Shown here: one piece after another, positions 7,107 through 14,388 of the stretch
How the letters are laid out: every line of letters begins with the position of its first letter
Numbering within the stretch: the first letter of the stretch is position 1
Assembly: GCA_910585535.1 (NCBI GenBank)
Contig: CAJUFK010000062.1
Location: forward strand, 1 to 18,159
Direction: 5' to 3'
Origin: an uncultured Angelakisella sp.
GTDB taxonomy: Bacteria; Bacillota; Clostridia; Oscillospirales; Ruminococcaceae
DNA: 18,159 nucleotides
Translations under genes and position numbers: made by a program
The notes under the pieces: generated by a model
Told to the model about the DNA's origin: nothing
Seen by the model: the letters and a program-made list of their open reading frames with translations, nothing else
The model's database searches: none

Positions 7107-8060
7107 ATGAAAAAATACTGCGGCATCGACCTGGGCGGCACCAACATCGCCGCCGGCATTGTGGACGAGGAATACCACATCCTGGCTTCTGTTTCCGCCC
7201 CCACCCCCAAAGGGGTGGATGGAAAGACCCTGGCTGCTGCCATTGCCAAAACGGCCCGGGAGGCCGCTGGGAAAGCAGGGACCACCATTGGGGCGCTGGA
7301 CGGCGTGGGGATGGGGGCCCCGGGGTACATCGATTCGGAGCGGGGGATCAACCGCTTTTCTGGAAACCTGGGTCTCACCGACGACCCCATGGCGGAAAAT
7401 CTCAGCTGGTGCCTGAACGGGGTTCCGGTACGGCTGGGAAATGACGCCAATGTAGCGGCCTATGCGGAATCCATCGCCGGAGCCTCCCGGGGAACCCGGC
7501 GGTCGGTTATGGTGACTTTAGGCACCGGCATCGGCGTAGGGGTCATCATCGACGGCAGCGACTGTGGGATGGCTGCCGAAGGTGGGCACATGGTTATCCG
7601 GGTGGACGGCCGGCCCTGCAGCTGTGGGCACCGGGGCTGTTTCGAGGCCTACGCCTCCGCCACCGCTTTGATCCTGCAGACCCGGGAGGCCATGGAAAAG
7701 CACCCGGAGAGCTTGTTGTGGCAGCTCTGCGGCGGGGATCCGGGAAGAGTCAATGGCAAGACCCCCTTTGACGGGCGGGACGCCGGAGACGCCGCTGCCA
7801 CCACTGTAGTGGAGCGGTATCTGGACTACCTGGCCTTTGGCATCAGCAATCTTATCGACCTGCTGGAGCCTGACGCAGTGGTTATTGGCGGGGGGATCTG
7901 TGCCCAGGGGGACAAGCTGCTGGTGCCGCTGAAGGAGCGGTGCCGGGAGATGGTGTACCATCATCTTTTTGCGGACCGGTGCAGGTTTGCCATTGCGGAG
8001 CTGGGAAACGACGCAGGGATCATTGGGGCGGCCGGGCTGGCCATGGCGGCTAAGAAATAA
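7107..8060 (+). CDS. glcK: ROK-family glucokinase
   Basis: Phosphorylates glucose to glucose 6-phosphate with ATP in the cytoplasm. The protein has 317 residues, the normal GlcK length. Motifs in order: phosphate-binding DLGGTNIAAG (8-17), GNDANVAAYAE with the catalytic Asp, the second nucleotide loop GTGIGVGVIIDG, and the ROK zinc motif CSCGHRGCFE around residue 170-180; the C-terminal VIGGGI stretch belongs to the ATPase fold. There is no N-terminal HTH, so it is a kinase rather than a ROK repressor. The start is supported by AAGGAGG eight bases upstream. It lies 15 bases after the pseudouridine synthase and ends at a strong terminator. Other ROK sugars such as N-acetylmannosamine cannot be fully excluded. 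Confidence 0.88.
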   Translation: MKKYCGIDLGGTNIAAGIVDEEYHILASVSAPTPKGVDGKTLAAAIAKTAREAAGKAGTTIGALDGVGMGAPGYIDSERGINRFSGNLGLTDDPMAENLSWCLNGVPVRLGNDANVAAYAESIAGASRGTRRSVMVTLGTGIGVGVIIDGSDCGMAAEGGHMVIRVDGRPCSCGHRGCFEAYASATALILQTREAMEKHPESLLWQLCGGDPGRVNGKTPFDGRDAGDAAATTVVERYLDYLAFGISNLIDLLEPDAVVIGGGICAQGDKLLVPLKERCREMVYHHLFADRCRFAIAELGNDAGIIGAAGLAMAAKK

Positions 8061-8099
8061 AGAAGGACTGCCCCCTCCCCTGCCCTATCATACAAGTAT

Positions 8100-8143
8100 A
8101 AAAAGACCGCCCGGAGCCTTTTGGAACTCCAGGCGGTCTTTTT
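8100..8143. terminator. Bidirectional terminator between glcK and the decarboxylase operon
   Basis: AAAAAGACCGCC at 8100-8111 pairs with GGCGGTCTTTTT at 8132-8143, a perfect 12-bp stem, and an inner GGAG/CTCC helix continues past one mismatch. Both outer ends provide T runs, one for each strand, so it serves the convergent glcK (+) and beta-subunit (-) genes. Confidence 0.9.
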
Positions 8144-8163
8144 ACGTCTTTACGAAAAAAGGC

Positions 8164-9345
8164 TTACTTCCCAAACATGAGCAGCAGGAAACCAGCGGCT
8201 ACTGCGGAACCGATGACGCCGGCCACGTTGGGGCCCATGGCGTGCATCAGCAGGAAGTTGGTGGGGTTGGCCTTGCGGCCCTCGGCCTGGGCCACACGGG
8301 CGGCCATGGGGACGGCGGACACGCCTGCCGCACCGATAAGGGGGTTGATCTTGCCCCCGGTGATGTAGCAAAGGAGCTTGCCCAGCAGAACGCCGCCGGC
8401 AGTGGAGAAGCAGAAAGCCATCAGGCCCAGGGCGATAATCCCCAGGGTCTGGGGCTGGAGGAAGACCAGGCCGTCGGCGGTGGCGCCAACGGTGGTGCCC
8501 AGCATAATGGTAACGATATTGCAAAGGGTGTTTTGGGCGGTGTCAGAAAGACGCTCCACACAGCCGGCCTCCCGGAAGAGGTTGCCCAGCATCAGCATCC
8601 CGATAAGGGGAGCCACAGAGGGGAGCAGCAGGACGCAGAAGACAGTGACCACGATGGGGAAGATAATCTTCTCGGTCTTGGACACCTGACGCAGCTGATC
8701 CATTTTAATCTTCCGTTCCTTCTCGGTGGTGAGCATCCTCATAATCGGAGGCTGAATCAGGGGGATGAGGGCCATGTAGGAGTAGGCCGCTACCGCAATC
8801 GGCGCCAGCAGCTCCGGGGCCAGACGGTTGGTGAGGAAGATGGCGGTGGGCCCATCTGCGCCGCCGATGATAGCAATAGCCGCCGCCTGGAGGGCGGTAA
8901 AGAGGGGCTTCCCGTCATAGGTAATGGTATTGCCCAGGAAGTTGGCCAGGGTAAAGGCCACGTAGATCCCGAACTGGGCGGCGGCCCCAAGCAGCAGGCT
9001 GATGGGATTGGCGATGAGGGGACCGAAGTCGGTCATGGCCCCTACCCCCATAAAGATGAGGCAGGGGAAGAGACTGGACTTTACCCCCATGTAGATGATC
9101 CGGAGGACACCGGAATTGTACCAGGCCAGGCCCTCGGCGGTGGCATCGTACATAAGGCCCGCCAGGGGGAGGTTGGCCAGAAGCATCCCAAAGGCGATGG
9201 GCAGGAGGAGAAGGGGCTCAAAGCCCTTCTTGATGGCCATGTACAGCAGGACAAAGGAAATTAGGATCATAACCCCCTGCTGCCAGGTCATCGCCGCAAA
9301 GCCAGACTGGGCAAAGGTCTGTGCGATGATCTCAAAAAAATTCAT
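8164..9345 (-). CDS. oadB: Sodium-ion-translocating decarboxylase beta subunit
   Basis: Integral membrane subunit that decarboxylates carboxybiotin and couples this to Na+ export. It has 393 residues and about nine to eleven hydrophobic segments. Hallmarks are GGADGPTAIF (about 200-210), containing the Asp equivalent to the Na+-site Asp203 of Klebsiella OadB, IGAAGVSAVPMAARV, and LLMHAMGPNVAGVIGSAVAAG close to the C-terminus. The beta subunit is shared by oxaloacetate, methylmalonyl-CoA, malonate and glutaconyl-CoA pumps, so it does not define the substrate; the alpha subunit in this operon does. The start has GGAGGG eight bases upstream and lies 25 bases after the biotin-carrier gene. Last gene of the minus-strand operon. 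Confidence 0.93.
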   Translation of the reverse strand: MNFFEIIAQTFAQSGFAAMTWQQGVMILISFVLLYMAIKKGFEPLLLLPIAFGMLLANLPLAGLMYDATAEGLAWYNSGVLRIIYMGVKSSLFPCLIFMGVGAMTDFGPLIANPISLLLGAAAQFGIYVAFTLANFLGNTITYDGKPLFTALQAAAIAIIGGADGPTAIFLTNRLAPELLAPIAVAAYSYMALIPLIQPPIMRMLTTEKERKIKMDQLRQVSKTEKIIFPIVVTVFCVLLLPSVAPLIGMLMLGNLFREAGCVERLSDTAQNTLCNIVTIMLGTTVGATADGLVFLQPQTLGIIALGLMAFCFSTAGGVLLGKLLCYITGGKINPLIGAAGVSAVPMAARVAQAEGRKANPTNFLLMHAMGPNVAGVIGSAVAAGFLLLMFGK

Positions 9346-9370
9346 ATTCTTTCCCTCCGTTCAGCCAGGC

Positions 9371-9775
9371 TTAACCCAGGACGGCGAGAACATCATCGGT
9401 GTTGACGGAACTGCCCTTGGAGACCAGCAGCTGCTTCACGGTGCCATTCTCGGGGGCTACGATGTCGTTCTCCATCTTCATGGCCTCCAGAACCAGGATC
9501 ACGTCGCCGGCCTTAACTGCGGTACCCTCGGCGGCCACCACCTTCAGAACGGTGCCGGGCATGGGAGCGGTGACTTTGGTGCCGGCGGCAGGAGCCGCAG
9601 CAGCAGGGGCGGGAGCCGGCGCAGGAGCGGCGGCAGGGGCAGCCACAGGAGCGGGCGCCGCAGCAGGGGCAGGAGCCGCAGCCACAGGGGCCAGAGTGGT
9701 GCTGACGATTTCAGCCTGGGTCTCGGTCACATCGACCTCGTAGTTCTTCCCGTTCAGATTCACAACGTATTTCAT
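9371..9775 (-). CDS. Biotin carrier protein of the decarboxylase complex
   Basis: Small carrier of 134 residues. The C-terminal half (about 66-134) is a biotinyl/lipoyl-attachment domain with the biotinylation motif EAMKMEND, the acceptor being K100. Residues about 30-65 are a flexible Ala/Pro linker that would let the domain swing between the carboxyltransferase alpha subunit and the membrane beta subunit; residues 1-27 form a short separate N-terminal segment. In many oxaloacetate decarboxylases this domain is fused to the alpha subunit, but here it is a separate gene, as in methylmalonyl-CoA decarboxylase. An in-frame TTG lies at 9796; the ATG at 9775 with GAGGAGG eight bases upstream is preferred. 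Confidence 0.92.
   Translation of the reverse strand: MKYVVNLNGKNYEVDVTETQAEIVSTTLAPVAAAPAPAAAPAPVAAPAAAPAPAPAPAAAAPAAGTKVTAPMPGTVLKVVAAEGTAVKAGDVILVLEAMKMENDIVAPENGTVKQLLVSKGSSVNTDDVLAVLG
9581..9679 (-). repeat. Low-complexity Ala/Pro linker-coding tract
   Basis: Imperfect short GCN/CCN codon repeats encode the Ala/Pro linker of the biotin carrier. A similar shorter tract lies in the gamma-subunit gene (about 10035-10120). Such tracts can expand or shrink by slippage or recombination. Confidence 0.75.
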
Positions 9776-9788
9776 GGTAATGTCCTCC

Positions 9789-10274
9789 TCAATCAACTTT
9801 CTTAATGGAATTGAAGCTCAGGCGGTTCATGGGGATGCCGGTCTCCTTGCTGATAATGGCCATCACGACGGCGGCGGTCTCCTCGTCGATCCCCTCCAGG
9901 ATGGCGGGAGCCCCCTTGATAGAGCGGAAGGCCAGCCGGTTCAGAGGAATGCCGGTTCGGTCGCTGATAATGGCCATGATGGCGGCGGCAGTGGGCTCAT
10001 CCACATTTTCCAGGGTCAACCCGGCGGGACGGACAGGCTCCGCCGGAACAGCCGCAGGAGCCGGAACCGGGGCGGCAGCCTTGGGCGCAGGGGCAGGAGC
10101 CGCGGCGGTCGGGGCTGTTTTGCCGGTGATGGATCCCAGCACCTTGGAAAGGACGATAATCATTACCGCCAGGATTGCAAGCTCCATCAGCACGACCAGC
10201 ATCCCGATGCCGGAGAGAATCAGAGACTGCCCGAAGGTGAGGGTCCCCTTCTCTGTGAGCATTTGTAAGAGCAT
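9789..10274 (-). CDS. OadG-like gamma subunit with duplicated C-terminal unit
   Basis: Membrane-anchored assembly subunit of the Na+ pump, 161 residues. One hydrophobic segment lies at about residues 18-45, followed by an Ala/Pro-rich linker (about 53-84). The C-terminal part contains two copies of a 33-residue unit, residues 88-120 and 126-158, each with the pattern LExxDExTAA, MAIIS and TGIPxNRL, agreeing at 23 of 33 positions. In relatives a single segment of similar position helps hold the alpha subunit or carrier at the membrane; the role of the doubling is unknown. The start at 10274 has AGGAGGGG about eight bases upstream and lies 15 bases after the alpha-subunit stop. Function is assigned from position, the single membrane anchor and the linker; general similarity to OadG is moderate. 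Confidence 0.82.
   Translation of the reverse strand: MLLQMLTEKGTLTFGQSLILSGIGMLVVLMELAILAVMIIVLSKVLGSITGKTAPTAAAPAPAPKAAAPVPAPAAVPAEPVRPAGLTLENVDEPTAAAIMAIISDRTGIPLNRLAFRSIKGAPAILEGIDEETAAVVMAIISKETGIPMNRLSFNSIKKVD
9801..10013 (-). repeat. Direct duplication inside the gamma-subunit gene
   Basis: Two 99-base units, 9915-10013 and 9801-9899, encode the paired 33-residue blocks and are separated by 15 bases. They remain clearly alike at DNA level (for example both contain GCTGATAATGGCCAT on the plus strand), suggesting a tandem in-gene duplication. Confidence 0.85.
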
Positions 10275-10289
10275 CTGTACCCCTCCTTT

Positions 10290-11672
10290 TTAGTCGTCGA
10301 TCCGCTTGATGGTGTACTGGAAGGTACTCTTTTCCCGGGCCTCCCGTTTTTCAAAGAAGGCTTCCGCCTGGGCCGGGAAAGCGATGTAGGAGAGGACATC
10401 CTCCTCGCTGCGGGCCCGGTCCCCCAGCTCCGCCTTGGCAGCTTCAAAGCCGGGCTTCAGGGTATCGGCATAGCGGCCCTGGATCACCGGTTCGTCCCCC
10501 AGGATCTGGGCCCGGACCTCTTCGTTGATCTTGCCGGGGGCGGTGCCGTACTCCCCGCGGAGGTAGGATTTGATCTCCTTGGAGACGTTCTTGTACCGTT
10601 GGCCGGCCAGGACGTTGGCGGTGGCCTGAACGCCCACCATCTGGCTCATGGGGGTGACAAGGGGAGGATACCCCAGGTCTTCCCGGACACGGGGGGTCTC
10701 GGCCAGCACTTCGGGGAGCTTATCCAGCTTGTTCTGGGCGGTAAGCTGGGCAACCAGATTCGAGAGCATCCCGCCGGGGACCTGGTAGATCAGGGCCTTG
10801 CTGTCGGTGGTCATCACCACCGGGTTCAGCTGGCCGCTCTTCAGGTACTCGGCCTGGATGGGCTTAAAGAAATCGTTGATCTTCTTGAGAACAGCCTCGT
10901 CCACATCAACCTCAAATCCGGCGGACTTCATCATGTAGACCAGGGTCTCGGTTGGGGGCTGGCTGGTGCCGCCGGAGAAGCTGGAGATGGCGGTATCCAG
11001 GACGTCGGCGCCGGCTTCCGCCGCCTTCATCAGGGTGGCAATGCCCAGGCCGGTGGTGCAGTGGGTGTGGACCACCACAGGAAGCTTCACTTCTGCCTTG
11101 ATGGCCTTGACCAGATCGAAGACCTCGGTGGGGCCCATGATGCCGGCCATGTCCTTGATGGTGATGGTCTGAACGCCCTGGGCCTTCATCTGGGAGGCCA
11201 CCTTGACGTAATTTTCCAGGTTATGGATGGGGCTGATGGTGTAGCAGATGGCGCCGGAGGCGATAGCCCCCCGCTTGAGGGTCTCGTCTACCGCGACCTT
11301 GATGTTCTCCACATCGTTAAGGGCGTCAAAGATGCGGATGATGTCCATTCCGTTCTCCACCGACTTCTGTACGAACTTGCGTACTACGTCGTCGGGATAA
11401 TGACGGTAGCCCAGGAGATTCTGCCCCCGGAGCAGCATCTGAAGCTTGGTATTGGGGCAGGCGGCCCGGATCTTCCGCAGACGCTCCCAGGGATCCTCGT
11501 CCAGGTAACGAAGGCAGGAATCGAAGGTCGCCCCGCCCCAGCACTCCAGGGAGTAGTACCCGGCCTTGTCCAGTTCGCCAAGAATGGGCTCAAACTTTGC
11601 GAAGGGCAGGCGGGTGGCGATGAGGGACTGGTTCGCGTCCCGGAGGACGGTTTCTGTGAATCCAATTTTCAT
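10290..11672 (-). CDS. oadA: Oxaloacetate decarboxylase alpha subunit (carboxyltransferase, no biotin domain)
   Basis: Transfers the carboxyl group of oxaloacetate (or a related 2-oxoacid) to biotin on the carrier protein. The protein has 460 residues: an N-terminal DRE-TIM barrel with metal and substrate residues in TVLRDANQS (D12), TIKDMAG (K173, the expected carboxylated Lys) and VHTHCTTG (H202, H204), followed by the conserved PYC_OADA domain. It stops before the biotinyl domain that ends full-length OadA proteins of about 590 residues; that domain is a separate gene downstream. The TIM-barrel type points to oxaloacetate or pyruvate chemistry and argues against methylmalonyl-CoA decarboxylase, whose alpha subunit has a different fold. 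The ATG at 11672 is preceded by GGAGGTG; an upstream in-frame start at 11705 lies between it and the promoter and is less likely. Confidence 0.93.
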   Translation of the reverse strand: MKIGFTETVLRDANQSLIATRLPFAKFEPILGELDKAGYYSLECWGGATFDSCLRYLDEDPWERLRKIRAACPNTKLQMLLRGQNLLGYRHYPDDVVRKFVQKSVENGMDIIRIFDALNDVENIKVAVDETLKRGAIASGAICYTISPIHNLENYVKVASQMKAQGVQTITIKDMAGIMGPTEVFDLVKAIKAEVKLPVVVHTHCTTGLGIATLMKAAEAGADVLDTAISSFSGGTSQPPTETLVYMMKSAGFEVDVDEAVLKKINDFFKPIQAEYLKSGQLNPVVMTTDSKALIYQVPGGMLSNLVAQLTAQNKLDKLPEVLAETPRVREDLGYPPLVTPMSQMVGVQATANVLAGQRYKNVSKEIKSYLRGEYGTAPGKINEEVRAQILGDEPVIQGRYADTLKPGFEAAKAELGDRARSEEDVLSYIAFPAQAEAFFEKREAREKSTFQYTIKRIDD

Positions 11673-11719
11673 ACATACACCTCCATATATTGATAGGAAA
11701 ACCAAATTTCACCCACTAT

Positions 11720-11748
11720 ATCTTAACGCAACGGAGCGCCATTTTCAA
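11720..11748 (-). promoter_or_regulatory. Promoter of the oxaloacetate decarboxylase operon
   Basis: On the minus strand TTGAAA (11748-11743), 17-base spacer, TAAGAT (11725-11720), giving a leader of about 40 bases before the oadA ATG. The rest of the gap up to the XRE gene (11749-11945) shows no convincing gene or strong promoter; a weak -10-like TAAAAT lies at 11926-11931. Confidence 0.65.
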
Positions 11749-11961
11749 GCCTTTTCTTTCCCTTGGCAACGGGGAAATGATAATTTTTGGGAGTTTTAGC
11801 AGTTTCACCTAATTTTTCGTTCATTTTCAGGCAATTTTACAGGCTGTCCTGTTGGATGGCGGCCATGTTGCACCCGGTTGCGCTATTGTCACGTAAAAGT
11901 GCTGGCAAAAGAGGGCCGTTGGGGGTAAAATGGGTGCATCAAAACAAAGGAGGTTTTGGTC

Positions 11962-12591
11962 ATGACATTTGGAGAAAAACTGCTGCGGCTCCGCAAGGAG
12001 GGGGGACTCTCCCAGGAGGAGTTGGCGGAACGGCTCTCGGTGAGCCGTCAGGCGGTGTCCCGGTGGGAGAACGAGGGCATCCTCCCCGACTGCGGCAACC
12101 TGCTGGAGATCAGCAAACTGTTCGGGGTGAGCGCCGACTACCTGCTCCACGACGACTACCAAAGCGATGGGGATCTCCCCGCCGTCCGCACGGTAAAGGC
12201 CCGGCTGGAGGGAGAAAAGGAGCGCCAGGGGGTACTGCTCTTCCTGGGCGGCCTCCATGCCGTCTTTCTGCTCCTGGCTATGGGGGCCTGGGCTGCCTGG
12301 CAACTCCTCTTCCCTGTGATCCTCTGCGCCGCAGCCAGCCTGGGGGACATCCTCTTTGCGGAGGCCTGGTTCCGAAGCGGCAAGGCCCCAGCAGAGGAGG
12401 TCCCCGGCCTGCGCCGGAGATACTACCGCCTGGGGGTGTGGTTCTTCGCCTGGTTCCCGGTGCGGTTGCTTTGCATAGGGATGCTCCATTACTGGCCCCA
12501 GCCTATCAACACCTTCCTCGTTGACGTCATCACCGTCTGCGTCTGGCTGCTGTCCTGCGGCTGGGCGTGGTGGCTGACACGGAAAAAATAA
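11962..12591 (+). CDS. XRE-family regulator with C-terminal membrane region
   Basis: A 209-residue protein. Residues 1-60 are a Cro/CI-type helix-turn-helix (LSQEELAERLSVSRQAVSRW) followed by the common continuation LLEISKLFGVSADYLLHDD. After a short linker the C-terminal part has about four hydrophobic stretches (roughly 72-92, 93-112, 135-160, 170-200) and ends with a positive tail. DNA-binding proteins of this shape are frequent in Clostridia and are thought to sense membrane or envelope signals; the target is unknown. It is divergent from the oad operon, whose promoter lies about 215 bases upstream, so local control is possible but not shown. The ATG at 11962 follows AAAGGAGG by eight bases and is preferred to the in-frame TTG at 11956. 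Confidence 0.85.
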   Translation: MTFGEKLLRLRKEGGLSQEELAERLSVSRQAVSRWENEGILPDCGNLLEISKLFGVSADYLLHDDYQSDGDLPAVRTVKARLEGEKERQGVLLFLGGLHAVFLLLAMGAWAAWQLLFPVILCAAASLGDILFAEAWFRSGKAPAEEVPGLRRRYYRLGVWFFAWFPVRLLCIGMLHYWPQPINTFLVDVITVCVWLLSCGWAWWLTRKK

Positions 12592-12595
12592 AAGA

Positions 12596-12630
12596 GCCCC
12601 GCCCCTGAGATTCCTCTCTGGGGGCGGGGC
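12596..12630. terminator. Bidirectional terminator between the XRE and ECF genes
   Basis: GCCCCGCCCC at 12596-12605 pairs with GGGGCGGGGC at 12621-12630, with GAGA/TCTC pairs further in. On the minus strand it is followed by TCTTTTATTTTTT, a good T tract for the ECF gene; on the plus strand by CTTGTTTAT. Confidence 0.85.
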
Positions 12631-12645
12631 CTTGTTTATAACGCC

Positions 12646-13227
12646 TTATCCCCGGCGCAGGTAGGCCAGGATGGGCCTGCAGACGGCGGTTGCCAGGATG
12701 CCGGCAGCGATGGTCTCGGCGATGCAGTTTAGGCTGGCGATGGTGACGAAGACGTCCCGGAGGGGCATGGCGTTAAAGAAAAGCCACATGGAACCCAGCA
12801 CCATCAGGCTGTGGAGGACGGTGGCGAAGATCGCCGCCAGGGCGATGGCCAGGGTCTCCTTGGTAATGCCCTTTAGGAGCCGGAACAGGAGGGCGGCCAG
12901 CACCCCCAGCAGGATCCGGGGCAGGACGCACATCACCAGGGACTGGACCGGCACCCCGCTGAGAAAGGGCGAAAAGAGCATATCCGCTGGGCTGGCGGCG
13001 AAGAAGGTGGCCTTGATCATGGACAGGATACCAAAGGCCCCGCCCAAGATCCCGCCCTTGGCGGGCCCCATAAGGACGGCCCCGATGATGACGGGAATGT
13101 GCAGAATGGTAATGGCAATGGGCGGGATCATGATGAATCCCAGGGGGGTGAAGGCCAACACCGCCTCCAGGGCGATGAGGAGTGAGAGCTGTACCAGCTC
13201 CCGGGTCTTGCCGACGTGTTTGGACAT
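12646..13227 (-). CDS. ECF transporter S component, probably pantothenate-specific (PanT-like)
   Basis: Substrate-binding membrane subunit of an energy-coupling factor vitamin transporter, 193 residues with about six hydrophobic helices. The N-terminal region has the S-component look LIALEAVLAFTPLGFI followed by TILHIPVIIGAVLMGPAKGG, a stretch typical of S components of the pantothenate and related group. It would work with shared EcfA1A2T proteins, which are not in this window. The neighbouring gene upstream on the same strand is pantothenate kinase, which supports pantothenate as substrate; this is inference. The start has AAGGAGG eight bases upstream. The gene ends at a strong terminator. 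Confidence 0.85.
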   Translation of the reverse strand: MSKHVGKTRELVQLSLLIALEAVLAFTPLGFIMIPPIAITILHIPVIIGAVLMGPAKGGILGGAFGILSMIKATFFAASPADMLFSPFLSGVPVQSLVMCVLPRILLGVLAALLFRLLKGITKETLAIALAAIFATVLHSLMVLGSMWLFFNAMPLRDVFVTIASLNCIAETIAAGILATAVCRPILAYLRRG

Positions 13228-13289
13228 GAAAATTCCTCCTTGCTGCTGCTCCGTTCCGGACGGATGCAGCGCAGTTTATTTATGGAAAC

Positions 13290-13303
13290 GCCCCGGGCGG
13301 GGC
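13290..13303. terminator. Short GC hairpin ahead of the ECF gene (weak candidate)
   Basis: GCCCC (13290-13294) and GGGGC (13299-13303) form a five-base-pair stem with a four-base loop, followed by GTTTCC on the minus strand and ATTTTC on the plus strand. It might attenuate read-through from coaX into the ECF gene; too short to be firm. Confidence 0.25.
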
Positions 13304-13333
13304 ATTTTCATCCCAAGGATCGGTATTCGGTTT

Positions 13334-13489
13334 TCAGTAGTCTAACAGGGCCGCTGCATACTGTTCTGGCAGGATGGTCCGAGAACGGTACTCCTCCCGA
13401 AAAGCGCTTTCCCCCATCCGGTAAAGATCCATCCGCCAGGCGTATCGATCCTCTGCGGAAAGGGCGGAAAAATCATCAAGCAGTTCCAC
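13334..13489 (-). CDS. Small 51-codon frame directly after coaX, in phase with it
   Basis: After the coaX TAG (13498-13496) the same frame stays open for 53 codons to a TGA at 13336-13334. From a GTG at 13489 it gives 51 residues, acidic and helical-looking, beginning VELLDDFSALSAEDRYAW and ending in AAALLDY. Possible explanations are a translationally coupled small gene (a weak AAGG lies about nine bases before the GTG), a C-terminal extension reached by stop read-through, or a gene remnant. Its composition is plausible for protein, but GC at third positions is about 59 percent, which looks lower than in the neighbours. I do not recognise it. Confidence 0.4.
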   Translation of the reverse strand: MELLDDFSALSAEDRYAWRMDLYRMGESAFREEYRSRTILPEQYAAALLDY

Positions 13490-13495
13490 CGGACA

Positions 13496-14269
13496 CTACC
13501 TTGCGTTCTTGCGGTAAAGATCCAGCAGGCCGTCCAGGACCAGGCTGTCGTCCAGGATGACCTTGGTGTGGCAGTGAGGCACAATGGCGGGAGCGATGCC
13601 GCCGCAGGCCACCACGGTGGTCTCCTTGCCCAACGATTCCCAATACCGCTGGATCATGCCATCCAGCATACTGGCGGCCCCCAGGATGGTGCCGGATTTC
13701 ATGCAGTCGATGGTGTTGGTGCCGATGACCTGCTTCACTGGGCTGTCCAGGCTGATGTGGGGCAGCTGTGCGGTGTCGCTGGCCAGGGCCCGCAGGGAGA
13801 TCCCCACCCCTGCCAGGATAGCTCCGCCCAGGAAACAGCGGTTCTCATCCACCACCATCAGCTTGGTGGCGGTGCCCAGGTCCGCCACGATGGCGGGGAG
13901 GGGGTACTTGACCATGGCCCCCACGGCGGCGGCCAGGAGGTCGGCCCCCAGCTCCTTGGGGTTGTCGATGCGGATGTTGAGGCCGGTCTTCATCCCCGCC
14001 CCCACCAGCATGGGCTCCACCCCGGGGCAGAGGAGGGTCACCGCCTGGCAGAGGGCGGTGGAAAGGGGGGGCACCACCGAGGAGACGATGGCCCCCTCCA
14101 CGGTGGGGAGATCCACCCGGTAGAGGGCCAGGATGTCCCCCAGGGTGGCGGCGTACTCGTAGGAGGTCCGGGAGGGGTCGGTGCTGAGGCGGACCGAAAA
14201 CCGGAGCTTTTCCTCCTGGTAGCCCCCCACCACGATGTTGGTATTGCCGATGTCCACAGCCAGGATCAC
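13496..14269 (-). CDS. coaX: Type III pantothenate kinase
   Basis: Phosphorylates pantothenate with ATP, the first step of coenzyme A synthesis. The protein has 257 residues, normal for CoaX. Motifs: phosphate loop DIGNTNIVVG (6-15), KELGADLLAAAVGA (106-119) containing the expected catalytic Asp (D110), DLGTATKL (130-137) and GTNTIDCMKSGTILG (183-197). The usual GADR is GADL here and the usual GTATT or GTATA is GTATK, variants that I believe recur in Clostridia, but this was not checked. The start is GTG at 14269, supported by AAAGGAGAG seven bases upstream and the conserved N-terminus right after it. A promoter lies about 60 bases upstream, and the ECF S component follows downstream, so uptake and phosphorylation of pantothenate are probably linked. 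Confidence 0.92.
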   Translation of the reverse strand: MILAVDIGNTNIVVGGYQEEKLRFSVRLSTDPSRTSYEYAATLGDILALYRVDLPTVEGAIVSSVVPPLSTALCQAVTLLCPGVEPMLVGAGMKTGLNIRIDNPKELGADLLAAAVGAMVKYPLPAIVADLGTATKLMVVDENRCFLGGAILAGVGISLRALASDTAQLPHISLDSPVKQVIGTNTIDCMKSGTILGAASMLDGMIQRYWESLGKETTVVACGGIAPAIVPHCHTKVILDDSLVLDGLLDLYRKNAR

Positions 14270-14329
14270 GGCGGCTCTCTCCTTTCCCTGCCGGCCTGCG
14301 GCCGGGTCGTTCTGGATATTCCAGGATGA

Positions 14330-14358
14330 AGTTTAGCGCAAAACGGGGCGGTTGTCAA
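14330..14358 (-). promoter_or_regulatory. Promoter of coaX
   Basis: On the minus strand a perfect TTGACA (14358-14353), 17-base spacer, TAAACT (14335-14330). It lies between the end of the toxin gene and coaX, so coaX need not depend on the toxin-antitoxin promoter. Confidence 0.75.
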
Positions 14359-14388
14359 TACAAAAATCTCCCGTCACAACAAGGAATG

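Noticed and set aside
7969..9264. Long plus-strand open frame opposite the decarboxylase beta-subunit gene
   Set aside because: The minus strand encodes a textbook OadB; the opposite frame is a Gly/Gln/His-rich product typical of antisense frames in GC-rich DNA.
10599..11693. Plus-strand open frame of about 364 codons opposite oadA
   Set aside because: Low-complexity Gly/Leu/His-rich translation and no independent support; oadA on the minus strand is clear.
13342..13584. Minus-strand frame of 80 codons overlapping the end of coaX in a different phase
   Set aside because: Its Trp/Ser/Cys-rich translation looks random; the in-phase frame after the coaX stop is more protein-like.
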